Assembly (NCBI GenBank): GCA_027924585.1
Contig: BSBM01000436.1
Coordinates: 10,679,001 to 10,743,000 of the forward strand
Length of the DNA: 64,000 nucleotides
Source of the DNA: Larix kaempferi
Taxonomy: Eukaryota > Streptophyta > Pinopsida > Pinales > Pinaceae
Direction: 5' to 3'
The position numbers were made by a program, and so were the translations under genes. Each line of letters opens with the position of its first letter. Position 1 is the stretch's first letter. Under the pieces are notes generated by a model, which ran no database searches, was not told the origin of the DNA, and worked only from the letters and a program-made list of their open reading frames with translations. Below, in pieces: positions 12,401 through 24,010 of this stretch.

Positions 12401-15400
12401 CCAGGTGCTTAAATTCCTTTCCTCCCAAGTTCCTGCCTGTGTGATACAAATCAAGCTATCAGCCCATTTGTAGCATACAAAATACAAAATGAAGCTCAAA
12501 ATCATGAACCAATAGATTCCAAACAGAAAGGATAAACCAGTTCCATGTAGCAATTTTGACTACAAGGATGACCCACTTAAAATTCATTTATCAAATTCAT
12601 GCACTTATATCCCTTTATGAGAAAGGATAATAAACATTGCTATTTATTTTTCCCAGCAAAGCCAATTTCTCATCTCATTATTTTGATGGACCTACTACAA
12701 GTTCGTTACAGACATTTTTTAAAATGAAGTCTTCCATATGAATGATAAATCACTTCACATATCAACATCTGTATTTGACAAATTTGCAAATGTGTGCACA
12801 CAATAAACACCATAAAACGCGATGAGTCTGAAAGAGAATACAACCAAAGGGACACAAATAGAGTTCAAAAGGCCATGATCACATCTGAATAGTCTTATAT
12901 GTAAAATCCTAGGATCAAGCTCAAAACATTCTATTGCAGGGGCATCTAACTTCAAGTGCACCAAGTATTAAGCAATGTTCCACCAAGTTTCCAAGACACA
13001 TGACTCATGAGTGCAGAAGCGGGGAAATGCACAATGGGGATGTGTGGAGACCACCCCCAAATTTAGGAAATTTAGGGAACGGGGGACGTCAAGGTCTTCA
13101 AAATTATTAAAAATATATAATTTATATATATTATAAATCTTAACATATTAACATATAAATTCTTCATTTCATCACCATTTACATACTAAAACTTAAAAGT
13201 AAATAGTAAATACAAAATAGTAAATGCATCATAGTAAACACAATTGTCAATTCATCATTGATTTATGAATCATTTATCATTTGAATATTTGAAATTCACA
13301 TTGATAAATTCTAAATTTATAATACATGCACATCTTCCATTATAAATTTGAATTATAAACATAAACAGTAGATGAAAATTTAAAATTATAAAACTGAATC
13401 ATAGACATGTCACATAAAGTCAAACACCTTTAAATTTAAAGAGTCAAAAGAGTGATGAGACAAAGACTCAGTCTAAGGTCATCAATGACAGCATCTATTT
13501 CTAGAGTCACCAGTTAAACGAAAACTAACAATGGACAATGAGCGAAGAGAAAGTTGAAAGCATCAAAAGACCATTAAGGAGATAGTTCCATGGACTATTC
13601 CTCCCCATGCATCCACTGTGTGAAGCCATCAGGACCATCAATGGGAGGTGTCACTATTTGAGTCAGAGTCACTCTCATGAGTAACCAATGGCACACCAAC
13701 CAAACCATGTTTTTTTTGTTTTTCAAGTTATGAAAAAAAAAAATCGCGTGGGGGCATCTAGGTGTACCCCTTTTTCGTGACAGGATGCCCCAAACCTCTC
13801 TGGGACATCCCTTGTGCGTTTCTTCAAGTTTCCAGGAAAAGGGGACATAGGGAAATGTTTCCCAAGTAGTTCCCGAGCCCCCGGGGAGTGGGAAACGAGG
13901 GGAACTCACCCCCGACCCCATGGGAGCTCACCCCCGACCCCCGGGGACACATCCCCATGGGACACTGGAATTAAGGCCATGATGAAAAGCTGCACTACAT
14001 AGGAAAAGATTTTAGTTCACCTGGTTTTTGAGTATTTTGAAATACTTGGAGCAAAGCCAGTTGATAGACCCATCTTGAAGCCAGTATAAGGCAGAGAGAC
14101 AGAGAACCAAACAAAGTCAGACTGCAACTCAGATGGTAAACAGAAGAAGCCCTTCCTTCCCCTCGATGAGATTAACTTGACAGAAGCAGGGTTGGAGGAA
14201 CTGCAATTTACACACACACAAGCAAACAAAGGTGCTGAGATAGATAATGATTGTCATGTCTTCGCAAAAATCATTTGTAAATCTGGAAGGCACTAGCAGC
14301 ATCGCAAATGCTTCTGTTCTAGCCAAAGGAATGGGTTCGGACCCCGACTACTTCAATATCAATGCCAGCAAACTCCTTATCCAACAAAGTCAATTTAAAC
14401 ATATTGTTGGGGCCAATCTAGAGATTAGCACATTTGATGGTGGTATGTATGCTGAAAAGATAATAATAAACTTTGAAAATTAGAGATATAATTTGGACGC
14501 CAAGGGTTTTCTGACTTGAACAAAATATAATTTTCCCAGTTGAATATTTTAGATTACAGACAATTCCCTGTTGTTATGGGAGAGTTTATGCCAGCAACAA
14601 GGAAGACTTACCATTTACAATTGGGAAGAGTTTGGGTAAGTAGAGTATGAACATGAGTTGAAATGCCTTACAAGTATCTTATGCAAAAACCAGGTCAGTA
14701 AGTTAACAATTGTATTGCGGAATTCCACGAGTACAGGATTCCTCCGAGAGAATGTATTACAACAAAGGTAAATGATAGAAACTGCATTATCTTTGCACTT
14801 GCAAAGACCAAGATGAACAATGGAATCCCCAACATCTTAATCATTTTCCCAGTTGAAGATTACAGACCGTACCCTGTTGTCATGGGAGAGTTTATGCCAG
14901 CAACAAGGAAGACTTACCATTTACAATTGGGAAGAGTTCGAGTAAGTATGATATGAACATGAGTTGAAATCCTTTAGAAGTATCTTATGCAAAAACCTGG
15001 TCATAAAGTTAACAATTGTATTGCTGAATTCCACGAGTACAGGATTCCTCCGAGAGAATGTATTACAACAAAGGTAAGTGATAGAAACTGAAATATCTTT
15101 GCACTTGCAAAGACCAAGATGAACAATGGAATCCCCAATATCTTTGCACTTGCAAAAACCAAAATGAATAGTATCCTCGATATCTAGCACTTGCAAAGAC
15201 CAAGATGAACAATAGAATCGCCGATATCTTTGCACTTGCAAATAAGTCAAGACAAATGCCAATTTTGCGTGGGTAAATAAGCAACAAAGTGAACTTAATC
15301 TAGAAGAAATCTATCTAATAATCAGGAGTTGATGAACGAGGGTACTAGTCTCTGCAAAAGAAATCGATTTGTCTGACGTGGGGTAATGGCCCTGGGTTAC

Positions 15401-15836
15401 TTCGGCTAATGTGTATGGATTTATAACTGACCTGCCCTAACTGCATTTAGGAAACCCCTACAACATCAGAAACCCTAGGGCTTCCGAGACACTGCCAAGT
15501 GATATACTAAACAGAAAATCACGCAATTTCATCACAAAAACATTTAGAAAATGCTTGTCAAAATGCAGGGTTGAGGAGTCCTGCAAATATTGTTATTATT
15601 TGGTCATCTGCAGGTCTTTGTCTTCGTTTTGTCGTAAGAAAACGGGAGAAAAAATCGATACTGTGACGTACCCGATTCCAGACTGATCCTAAGGATGCAG
15701 ACTGCGGCTGTTGTTTGGCTAAATCCTCCACCGAAAGCTTCTGCGGAACGGGAAGCGGCGCGGCTTCGGTTGTGGTCTCCCTCACCCAATACCTATACGA
15801 CGAGTTCTGCCTCTCCTCCGCCACCTCCCCCGCCAT
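9287..15836 (-). CDS. Aha1 N-terminal-domain protein (Hsp90 co-chaperone-like)
   Basis: Six exons join to a 197-codon reading frame: 15836-15672, 12436-12383, 12236-12156, 10539-10470, 10385-10297 and 9421-9287. All five introns have GT-AG ends and phases match exactly. Conserved blocks in order: SYRYWVRE (about 13-20), LGSVWNRAGTWEERNL (49-64), LGSLEFNSGKA (79-89), VTVRNKKRIGYSYEI (104-118), GEWLIEEEMKQI (124-135), FLSPIQDRLLQFEAELKER at the C-terminus. This pattern matches the Aha1 N-terminal domain, which in known members binds the Hsp90 middle domain and stimulates its ATPase. The C-terminal Aha1 (AHSA1/START-like) domain is absent, as in yeast Hch1 and in small plant homologues. Expected location is cytosolic; no signal peptide is seen. 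The ATG at 15836 is chosen because the frame upstream has only a GTG (15872), not an ATG. No damage is visible, so the gene is probably functional. The Hsp90 role is inferred from the family. Confidence 0.9.
10297..10385 (-). CDS. Aha1-like gene, exon 5
   Basis: Two bases that complete Gly, then 29 codons (EWLIEEEMKQ ... GDLEDMQ). Acceptor gaaacag, donor gtgtgt; the intron before it is only 84 bp. Confidence 0.9.
10470..10539 (-). CDS. Aha1-like gene, exon 4
   Basis: 23 codons plus one base, carrying ASVVTVRNKKRIGYSYEI. Acceptor cttcag, donor gtgggg. The split Gly codon is completed by exon 5. Confidence 0.9.
12156..12236 (-). CDS. Aha1-like gene, exon 3
   Basis: 27 codons (ELLIDLGSLEF ... 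SSCVGE), acceptor tgcag, donor gtaagt. The intron before it is 146 bp. Confidence 0.9.
12383..12436 (-). CDS. Aha1-like gene, exon 2
   Basis: 18 codons, AGTWEERNLSTWASSRIK, between acceptor cacacag and donor gtgact. It follows a 3235-bp intron. Confidence 0.9.
13738..13965. repeat. GC-rich block in intron 1
   Basis: An island of C/G runs within AT-rich intron DNA. It includes two tandem units of about 25 bp built on ctcacccccgacccc (13905-13945) and several self-complementary CCCCGGGG-like words. It is probably part of an unrecognised inserted repeat. Confidence 0.5.
14531..15149. repeat. about 306-bp tandem duplication in intron 1
   Basis: The block starting ttttcccagttga at 14531 recurs from 14844. 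Both copies share gggagagtttatgccagc, gaattccacgagtacagg and the stretch through tattacaacaaaggta (14755 and 15061). Copies differ by scattered substitutions and a small indel. Confidence 0.85.
15095..15250. repeat. about 44-bp minisatellite in intron 1
   Basis: Units starting atctttgcacttgcaa or close variants begin at 15095, 15140, 15182 and 15226, with spacings of 45, 42 and 44 bp. A related single unit lies in the first copy of the larger duplication near 14790. Confidence 0.85.
15672..15836 (-). CDS. Aha1-like gene, exon 1
   Basis: 55 codons from MAGEV to SVWNR. The donor on the minus strand is cgg|gtacgt. The exon is GC-richer than its surroundings, as are many plant first exons. Confidence 0.9.
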
Positions 15837-15961
15837 TTTTAGCACAGAAGCCCCGCTCCCCTGCCTCCGCACCCTCGAATTCTTTTAATCCAAACCGCAG
15901 CTTCTTCACCCGTGCGGCCGCACGAGATATTCGAGGGATTGCAGTACCTAGCCCCCAGGGT

Positions 15962-15979
15962 TTACAGAGCAACGACCAT
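15962..15979 (-). other. short upstream ORF in the 5' UTR of the Aha1-like gene
   Basis: On the minus strand an ATG is followed by four codons and TAA (MVVAL), about 126 bp upstream of the main ATG and downstream of the predicted transcription start. It could modulate translation, but so short an uORF may be incidental. Confidence 0.4.
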
Positions 15980-16107
15980 AAAAAGACCGAACGCGAACTT
16001 CAATTACTCAAAGAAAGAGACCGTATATACACCTGATTAAATATGAAATCAACCTCGCCTCCGGAACCTTCCTCTCTAACTTTGCGCTGAATACAACTAC
16101 CCAGTGT

Positions 16108-16123
16108 TTTTATATGCCACGTG
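16108..16123 (-). promoter_or_regulatory. core promoter: TATA box with adjacent G-box
   Basis: On the minus strand, reading toward the gene: CACGTG (16123-16118) followed within a few bases by TATAAAA (16114-16108). Transcription would start near 16080, giving a 5' UTR of about 245 bases. The word CCACGTG(T) is a bZIP/bHLH binding type (G-box/ABRE-like). A CCAAT word lies nearby at 16138-16142. Confidence 0.6.
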
Positions 16124-16215
16124 TCAGACACGTAATACCAATGGCAAGCCGGCGGCGAGGCTGTTTGCATACATGGAGACATTTTATTGCGTTGTTTGTG
16201 CCCTAAAATCGATGC

Positions 16216-16221
16216 CACGTG
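16216..16221 (-). promoter_or_regulatory. second G-box (CACGTG)
   Basis: A second CCACGTGT word about 100 bp further upstream. Paired G-boxes are common in light-, ABA- or stress-regulated plant promoters; the actual regulation is not shown by sequence. Confidence 0.5.
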
Positions 16222-16263
16222 TAAAAACCTAAAACAGTTTAAGAAACCACGGAAAGAAAACAA

Positions 16264-18060
16264 AAGTATTCCCCTTTATCTAATTATTATTCAACCAATA
16301 ATTATTATTTTTAAATAAATATTCAACTATGTGTTGACCCCTAAATTTGGTTTTCCTACATTTTGAAAAAAGAGATTTAAAACATGTTTTTAAAGCCAAA
16401 TTATTTTAGTGTACTTTAATCAAATGATAAAGTCATTGTTCCCAATACTCTTCTCTTAATGGTGTGTTTTGGAATAGTATATTGTAAATAATTTCCAATA
16501 TATAAATTAAATTTTAAAATAAATAAAATTATATAACAAGTTTTAAATCTTTTTAAAAATGTTAAAAAACCAAATTTAAGGGTTAACATTGTAGGTATTG
16601 ATTGAATAATTATTTTAAAATTGTGTGAGAGAGGTGGTTTATAAGGTGTTTTTTATGTTAAAATTTAATGTGTTTCTAATTTAGAAGTTGGTTTTGGAGT
16701 GTAAGTCATTTGGTTATGCGGTAACATCTTTTCATTTCAATGTTGATATAGTTGATGGTTTTGATATTATTGATATTATTATGTCCCCGACATTTATTTT
16801 TTGGTCAGGGAGATTAGTTCAGGTGACAAAAATCGTGGGTAATCAAATTGCAAAGTTTTTATAAGGTTGTATTTATTTGCATTTGTTTGATTTTTTGTTA
16901 AATCCATTTTATGTGGTTGTGGTTTCGTCCGTTCCTAGTGACGTTGGCCTGGGGCTGTGTGCCCCAGGCCCCAACGGTGGAGTGTCGTCAGCCGGTTTAA
17001 ATGGGGTTGGTGGTGTGGTTCAATGTGCAGAATGGGCAAGGTTTGCTACGGTGTGCTCGAGGTGCAGTTGATTGGACAGAATGGGAGAGGTTTAAATGGG
17101 GTGTTAATGCAGTATGGTCTAGGTTTTCGTTGTTTCCAGCTGTTGCGGGGGGTGAAGGACAACCTCCATCCTCGTTTGTCTGCACTTGTTGTGTCCTCGT
17201 AGATTGTGTTTCTTCTGATGTTGGAGATTGTTATGCTTGTTTCCTTGACGCGCATCGATGTCTGGGTGATGGAGCGCTCTACTCTGTCGGGTATGGGGAT
17301 CTGTCCTTTGAGAGTTTTGGAGACTATCCTCTCTCCGTGCACTGTCCTTTCTTATGGATATTTCCATCTGTGGGTGCACCCGAATGTTGTTCTTGATTGG
17401 TTCTGGTCGTCTGTTCTTGTGCTGTCGTGTTTGTCCGAGTTGTTTTTCGGAGGTCCTCTGGTGTTCATGCTCCTTCTGTTTGGTGCGACTTGCTTGTGTG
17501 ATGTGGTTGTTTGTGGCTTCTTTGTCGTGCTTTTCCATATTTATTTGCCGGTTCAGCGAAAGTGGGGTGGTTTCTAGTGGTGGGTGTTGCTGTCTGAATG
17601 CCCTTCAGTCATTCGGTCATTTGCATTCGCTGGTGGTGGGAAGATTTCACCGTTGCATTTCGAAGTTGCTCGTTGTTGTGGTTGGAAAGGTCGGACAACC
17701 CCGTTGTTGCAACGATTTCCTCTTCCTTTTGCGTGGACGTAGTCGTTGTTGTGGCATTGTATCGGCCATTGAAAGTGTTAGTTCTCTTTCACTGTATTTT
17801 TTTTACAAAAACCTTGTCAAATGCGATGGAAAATAATCCTTCCTATGTTCATTTTGTTCGTTGGTTTGGCGGTTGCACGGTATCAAAAATCTGTTTTCTT
17901 TTTGGCATGCCTGTTGTTTTTGCCTCGGCTTTTTTGTGGTCCCCCCCCCCAAAGAGCCCATTTTAAACACCCTTCTCCAAGCCCACCTGATCCAAAAGAA
18001 GCCTATTCCTATAACTCTCAGAAATCTCAGAAGGAAAATAGAACTCTAGGATAAGTCTCG
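16264..18060. other. non-genic block, GC-richer from 16.9 kb
   Basis: 16264-16880 is AT-rich with nothing recognised. 16.9-17.97 kb is GC-richer and stays open in several overlapping frames on both strands, a pattern of composition rather than coding. A run of C lies at 17941-17950. No domain is recognised; it may be an old insertion. Confidence 0.5.
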
Positions 18061-18573
18061 CAAGTCAAGCATTGCTCCATTCCCCCAAAGACGTCATTGG
18101 GGACATTCCTATTGCTGCCCATACTTCTCTTGTCCCGCAGAATCGCGATCCTCCTCTCCTTCCACGATATCAGTCATGGCCTCACGACCTCCTATCATCC
18201 AGGTATAGCCAAGAGAAAGAAAATGCATATGAGGCGAGAGGAAATGATCTCGAACCTAAGACTTGGAGGAAATGTATGGATATGGTCGACAACATGGCGA
18301 CAAGCCATTGTAACCAGCGTGAGCTCGTGACAAAATCCTGAAACATGAAGAATCCCTCTCCTCTGCCCCCTCAACGCTTCGGATTTACAAACAGGGGAAA
18401 CCAAATTAATCGAACTTTCCAACTTAGAGCACTGCTGCTCTAATTCTCGCCTCCGTACTAGATGTCAAACGCCCATTTCGCCTTCCTTGAAACAATTTCC
18501 AATGCTACAGCCTACAGCGGAGTCAAACCCGAGACTTGCCGTTTCCAACACTTATTCCTTCTTGCGTTTTCAA

Positions 18574-18636
18574 TATGTCCCGTTGTCCTCTTGAAAAAAA
18601 TGCATGTCCCGCTGTCCTCTTGAAAAAAAAAATGCC
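18574..18636. repeat. 30-bp tandem duplication
   Basis: atgtcccgttgtcctcttga plus an A-run is followed at once by a copy with one substitution and a longer A-run. Confidence 0.85.
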
Positions 18637-19305
18637 AGAATTCTTTGTGTTTATTTATGTGGCTGAGTATGCTAGTTCGTATTCACTTGTTCGTTTTCAT
18701 GACTCAATTGTTTATTATTGCTTCTTGGTTTTTGGATGAAAGACAACTTCCGTGAGATCCAAACTTCCCCAACTGTATTTAGTTATAAATGAATTTATAA
18801 AGTTGGTTCCTATTGAATGCTTATGTGACTAAAGGGAGAGCAATTGGACTCACTTTAGTTGCAATATACTGTTTGTTTCTGTTGAATACATATATGGTTA
18901 AAAGAATATCCCTTTAGTTGTAAACATAATAAATATATTTTGTTGGGATTGGCTTGTTATCTCTGCGTTGTGCATGAAAAATTTGAAATCCTCAGTGTAA
19001 TTATTTTGTTGTATAAAAGCACATGAGCTCTCTCTAAAGACTTGCTATATTTCTCAAAGAGATTTAGTTTAATTCTTAGTCAGCAAGATCCTAGCTCTGC
19101 CAATTCATATCAATTGATTGAGCATCCAAAGACTTTATGCATAATGTTCAAAGAGCACAAAGCTCTTGGATAATGTTGATGCACACTATTACATGATTAT
19201 ATTATAGTTCTTTTACATTGTGCGTGTCTATCCTGGCATCTTGAACTCGTCCCATGCTAGAAATTTGATTTTCTCTGTGTTTATTTACGTGGCTGAGTAT
19301 GCTTA
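18631..19305. repeat. direct repeat of about 45 bp, 630 bp apart
   Basis: ttatttatgtggctgagtat at 18651 recurs as ttatttacgtggctgagtat at 19281, with similar flanks (atgccagaa versus atgctagaa). This could mark the ends of an old duplication or a deleted small element. Confidence 0.6.
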
Positions 19306-19398
19306 ATCTGCAAATATTTTCGTGGTTTTATCATTTCAGGTAGTGGTTTTAAATAATTTGTATTTCGCAATTTTCATTTTGATCCCAATGTTGTATTA

Positions 19399-19422
19399 TA
19401 ATATATATATATATATATATAT
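19399..19422. repeat. (TA)n microsatellite
   Basis: About twelve TA units. Confidence 0.9.
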
Positions 19423-22400
19423 GATAGTATCCTATGATGAAAATTTGCTCATGGTTGTTCCGTACATTGAATTGTCCACAACTGAGTGCAAAATAGGATT
19501 CAAGTCTTGTATGCAGAAAATTCACACTGTTGATACAGTTAACTTAACTGTTCTTCGACCAAGATATGTTTTTGAGAGCATCTTTCTTATCAACTTTTTT
19601 GAAGGTTTTTATAAAATATGTTGATTCAATGGTGGGATTAGGATATGTTGAAGAGATCATAACATTCCAAACAGAACAATATACATCTTTCGTCTTCTTA
19701 TCGTTTCAACAATTCCCTCCTAACTAGTTTCAATCTGGGAAAGGTGGCTAGGCCCAAGTTCCAATAGGGGTTTTTTATGTCTTCAGAAAGACTTAAAACC
19801 AAAATCCTTAAATAACATAACCTATCTGCGCAATCTTTATGGAATCTTGGGCTTCATTTGAATGCCTTTAGATGCTTGGACAACTTTCACTTTAGAAGCA
19901 AGTAAAAAATTACAAAATGTATCCAAAGCATGAACCATTACTGATGTTTCCCTTTACATATTTGTATAATTCATCTCTTTTCTAGATAAAATTCTACTTG
20001 AAAAATAAATGGGGTGGTTTATATTTCCTTACCGAACCTATGCCAATGTAGTTCCTATTAGAATCTTGGACACATTCACATGTACATTGAATGGTTTACA
20101 ACAAATATAATTTTAAAATGGATGTTTTAACAATGTTCTGCCTCAATAAATTAAAGATTTTCTCAGAAGTTTTAGTCCTCGGGACTTCAATTACAGACTT
20201 TTCTACAAGCACTCATCCTTGGGAATTCAATTAAAGTCTTCCTTGCAAGCTTTGGTGCATAGGTTATGCCTAAAAAACACGGCCTGTCTTTAGACATGGC
20301 GTACCGCCATTTTCAGAAGCCATAAGTTTTATCGTAAGTTAAATCTGGAAAGTCTAGATATAGCTATGCAGAAAACATTGCACAAGGGACTAATGACTTC
20401 TGTCTCATAGAGGGGGTCCTTCATATAGAGGTTGCAAAGAGGAAATCAATGACTTGCATATTCTAGAGGTTTACATTTGGTTCTATAAAGTATACCCTTT
20501 TTCAAAGACAAAATAATCCACTAGGTATGCCAGATTGAGATTCTTCTACTTTCTTGTGAAAGTAAAGGCTGTGACTCTTTTTGAATGTCCGTGTCTATAC
20601 TTTGGAGTAGAAAGAAAGAATCTATAGCCCTCCAAAGTTCTTGTTCAGATTTCAGCTAGAATAAGTTGGTGGCTTATGGAAGTATGTGTTGCACATGTTG
20701 GGCACTTAAATCAAATGTAACTGGCTCTAGCTTGTTAAGCTATGCATTTTTTTTCATTGCCATGTTAAAGCAAAACTGGTCTTGAATTTGCTACGACTAA
20801 TTTTTTATGTACTGACCAAGATACCTTCCTCTCAGTCATGCAACTTGACTTGACAACACATTTTCTCTTCGCTGCATGCTATTAGGGTTTTCAATAGTGG
20901 ATTGCCTCTTGCCAACAAACTAAAAATGACCCGAGCAAAGCTAAAAGCAAATGAGAACTGCATGGAAATATGAATTATCTCAAAAACCACTTGGGCTTTA
21001 CTGTCCTCGTCATTGACATCTACTCTCGAATCATCCACCACACTTTCAATATTGAATCTTTCCTTGCATTGCTTCTAGCTCAACGAAGAAATTTATACTA
21101 TCTCTTTAAATCTTTTGCCATGTTTCATATAACATCATCCTATTTTTAAAACTAGTTCCTTGTAGCTTCTTCTTGATATGGAACAATACGTTCTCTTCTA
21201 GTTGCATTTTCTTTGCAATTTCATCTGCATATTTCTTTTCAAAAGAAATATTCATATACAAAGTTGCCTTTGCAATAGGACTAGTCCACAACACATTTTC
21301 ATTGGAAGTGAGGGAAACATTTGCATAGAACTTTCATATTGTAGTACATCAACACAAATATCATAGAAATAAACAATTTTCTTAGCAATTTTCACTAAAA
21401 CACATGAGAAACAACAATATGAAAATTTTCCATTGCCTTGTTCTATTTAAATAATTGTAATTATTTTTTTCTTTTTTTAAGTCATGCAATTTGGCCAAGA
21501 AATCACAGCTCTAGTGCCATGCAAAAATGGCTTGGAACATAGCTTCTCATTCTTGCAATTCGCAATTGAGTTTTTCAATACTTGTATTAAAAATCCTAAA
21601 AGTATTTACATCAATGTTATTGTCAATAATAATTTTCTTTTGAAATTCATGTGGCAGAATCCCAGACTTGCTTCTATGAATGAAAGAGTGCAGGTACATG
21701 CAAACAACCTGTGTTCTAGAGTACTTGTAACTTTCAATTAGATTTTTTTATCTAAGCAACTTGTTAACAAAATACAATTGAAGCAGAATATATTTTATGC
21801 TCAAGTTTTTTTTCTTTTTTTTCCAATTTCTATGCTCCATGAAATACCATTTGCACCATAGGCATTATGTTTCTGTCCACCCTTGAATTCTCAAACTGAA
21901 AAAAAACTTCAAATGAGCTTGCATACATAGGAACCGTTGCATTTTCATCTTCAAACACAAAACATGATTAAGTAAACTGCATATTAGCTTCTATAATTGA
22001 TTACTATATCAGTCAAAATTGCATAGTTGTTTAAATAACATGTCAATGTTTCATTCATTCTGTATTTTTCTCATGTACACAATTTTTTTCACTATCCTTT
22101 TGCAAATTGCAGGTAACAAATTTTGAAAATTTTGGAACAGCAATGATTTTTCCATTCTGGAGTCCAATTTTGAAAATGGCTGGCATTTTTGAGTGCCCAT
22201 AAACAACACAACTCCTCTTTTTTGTGCTTTTCTGTAAAGAGTCTTCTGCACTTTGACAGTTTCATTGTATAGCACATCATCCATTCACATTCATTTTTGG
22301 ACATAGTCTGCATCTTGTTTACTTTATTTGGCTTTCACAACAAAACAATTTGAACTAAATTATTGTTGATGTTATGTCTCTTTTTATGACATCTTTCTTA

Positions 22401-22624
22401 AATCACTTCAAATACTAAAGCTATGACAACCTAGATTTTGTAAATGTTATTTCAAAACATTAGACATGGTTTTGTTAATATGTATAGACTTTCAAGTTAC
22501 AACAATATATGCAGTTCCAGTTACAATTTTTTTTTTGCATGGCCAATTGTTTTTTTTCCTTTTTAAAGACATGATTCAATTTATCTTGAATCAAAATATA
22601 TCCACTGAATGCATGCCAAAGGCT

Positions 22625-22766
22625 ATATTTTTATGTTCTCTAATATGCTTCTTTGCTGTGATGCTAGATTCTAATGTTCATGAATTGATCTTTTTATATT
22701 TTTATGTTCTCTGATATGCTTCTTTGCTTTGATGCTAGATTCTAATGTTCATGAATTGATCTTTTA
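22625..22766. repeat. 71-bp tandem duplication
   Basis: A block containing ttatgttctc, then gatgctagattctaatgttc, then atgaattgatctttt occurs twice with period 71 and only a few differences. Confidence 0.9.
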
Positions 22767-23219
22767 AATGTTATCAATTAATATAGGGAATTTAGCCATA
22801 CATTAGCATATTTCAACTTACTTTCATTGTTATGATACCGAAGGTTGACTCGAAGAATTTTTTGATCAATATATATGTCCATATCCCTCTATAGTTGCAT
22901 ATACAAAATTATTTTGAAACTGATTGCAATGAGGGTTGGTAATATACTATTTGAATCCATATCAAGGGAATGATTTGGTTTTATCTCAGAAAGGCATATG
23001 TATGATGCTATAGGGGTAGTGCAAAAGAAGCTACACACCATTAAAACAAAAATGATATGATATCTAGTTATCAAACTTGCTCCATCTAAATCCTATGATT
23101 CTATTGGTTGTATATGAGGATTGGGTTCTCATGTGCATTTGCAAATTGAGTCATGAATTGTGTTTCTTTTGTATCATTTTATTTGTTCATTAATGGGTTA
23201 GATTTGGTTTTCTTTAGTC

Positions 23220-24010
23220 TACATAGACGAATGTGGTAGGAGTTCCTCCTTTTCGCACTATTGTTTTTTATTATGGCTAAGGGTCCCGATAGAACTTTTT
23301 TTTAGGCTAACATATGTCAGAATTTTACAGGTATAAACATTGGTCACAAGTTTATCCTTTCTCACCTTCTTTTTGTCACTGATATCATGATCTTTTGTAA
23401 TGGTAATTGGCAATATGTAATGAACTCGAAGAGATTCTTAACCTTTATTGTATATCCATTGATATGTTATAAATATCCATGGGTATTTGATTTCTTTATT
23501 TAGTGTAGGTGAGAATGAAAAATATTTTTTCTCTCAATTATTTCCCTTTTAGAGGTATGGCATGGACAATGGATTAAATTATTTGGGCTTCTATCTAAAA
23601 CCAATTGCATGTTGTAGGAAGGATTGAAAATGTCTTATTGCTTAAATGGAAAAAAGGTTGTATGTATGGTATAATCAATGGTTATTCCATGGTGGTAGGA
23701 TTGTTTTCATCAAGGCTATATTGGAGGCTATATTTTTTTATTGAATGCATTTGTTTTTTACTCTCAAAGGAGTTCTTGAAAATATTTCATAGATCAATTT
23801 CATATTTATTTGATTTGGGAAAATAGATAAGAGAGGTTTAGCATAGGTGAACAATGATTAGGTTGTTTTCTAAACGGTAAAGGTGGATGAGACATAAACA
23901 AAAAAATTATTTATCATAATTGTGCCTAGTAAAAAATGCACAATTTTTCCATTATATGGACAGATATCACAATGGATTTTGCTTTAATTGAAGAGGGTTG
24001 CTTTAAAAGG
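23220..24010 (+). pseudogene. LINE reverse transcriptase relic
   Basis: Scattered frames show L1-type RT text in the right order: SHLLFVTDIMIFCNGNWQ (FADD box changed to FVTD) at about 23362-23415, LGFYLKPI near 23585, then a block corresponding to GGRIVFIKAILEAI at about 23691-23733, and a degenerate IFHRSISYLFDLGK matching the usual FLWSG region. Stops and frameshifts are frequent, so it is old. Ends are not defined; coding-like phrases may extend to about 24330. Confidence 0.6.

Larger units (their letters stand above)
18061..22620. other. non-genic stretch with minor repeats
   Basis: No supported gene. It holds a 30-bp duplication, a TA tract and a 45-bp dispersed repeat. Short ORFs on both strands show no known motif. 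Confidence 0.5.

Noticed and set aside
15837-15872. Twelve-residue N-terminal extension of the Aha1-like protein
   Set aside because: The upstream codon at 15872 is GTG; the first in-frame ATG is at 15836 and fits the family N-terminus.
15695-16036. Plus-strand ORF of 113 codons over the promoter and exon 1 of the Aha1-like gene
   Set aside because: It is antisense to a well-supported exon and arises from the GC-rich sequence there; no recognised motif.
16877-17966. Cluster of overlapping ORFs of 60-160 codons on both strands
   Set aside because: Several frames are open at once because of composition; none has a known domain or consistent direction.
21106-21294. Minus-strand ORF with KKYADEIAKKMQLEENV text
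   Set aside because: Looks helical and coding-like, but too short and isolated to assign; no continuing exon was found.
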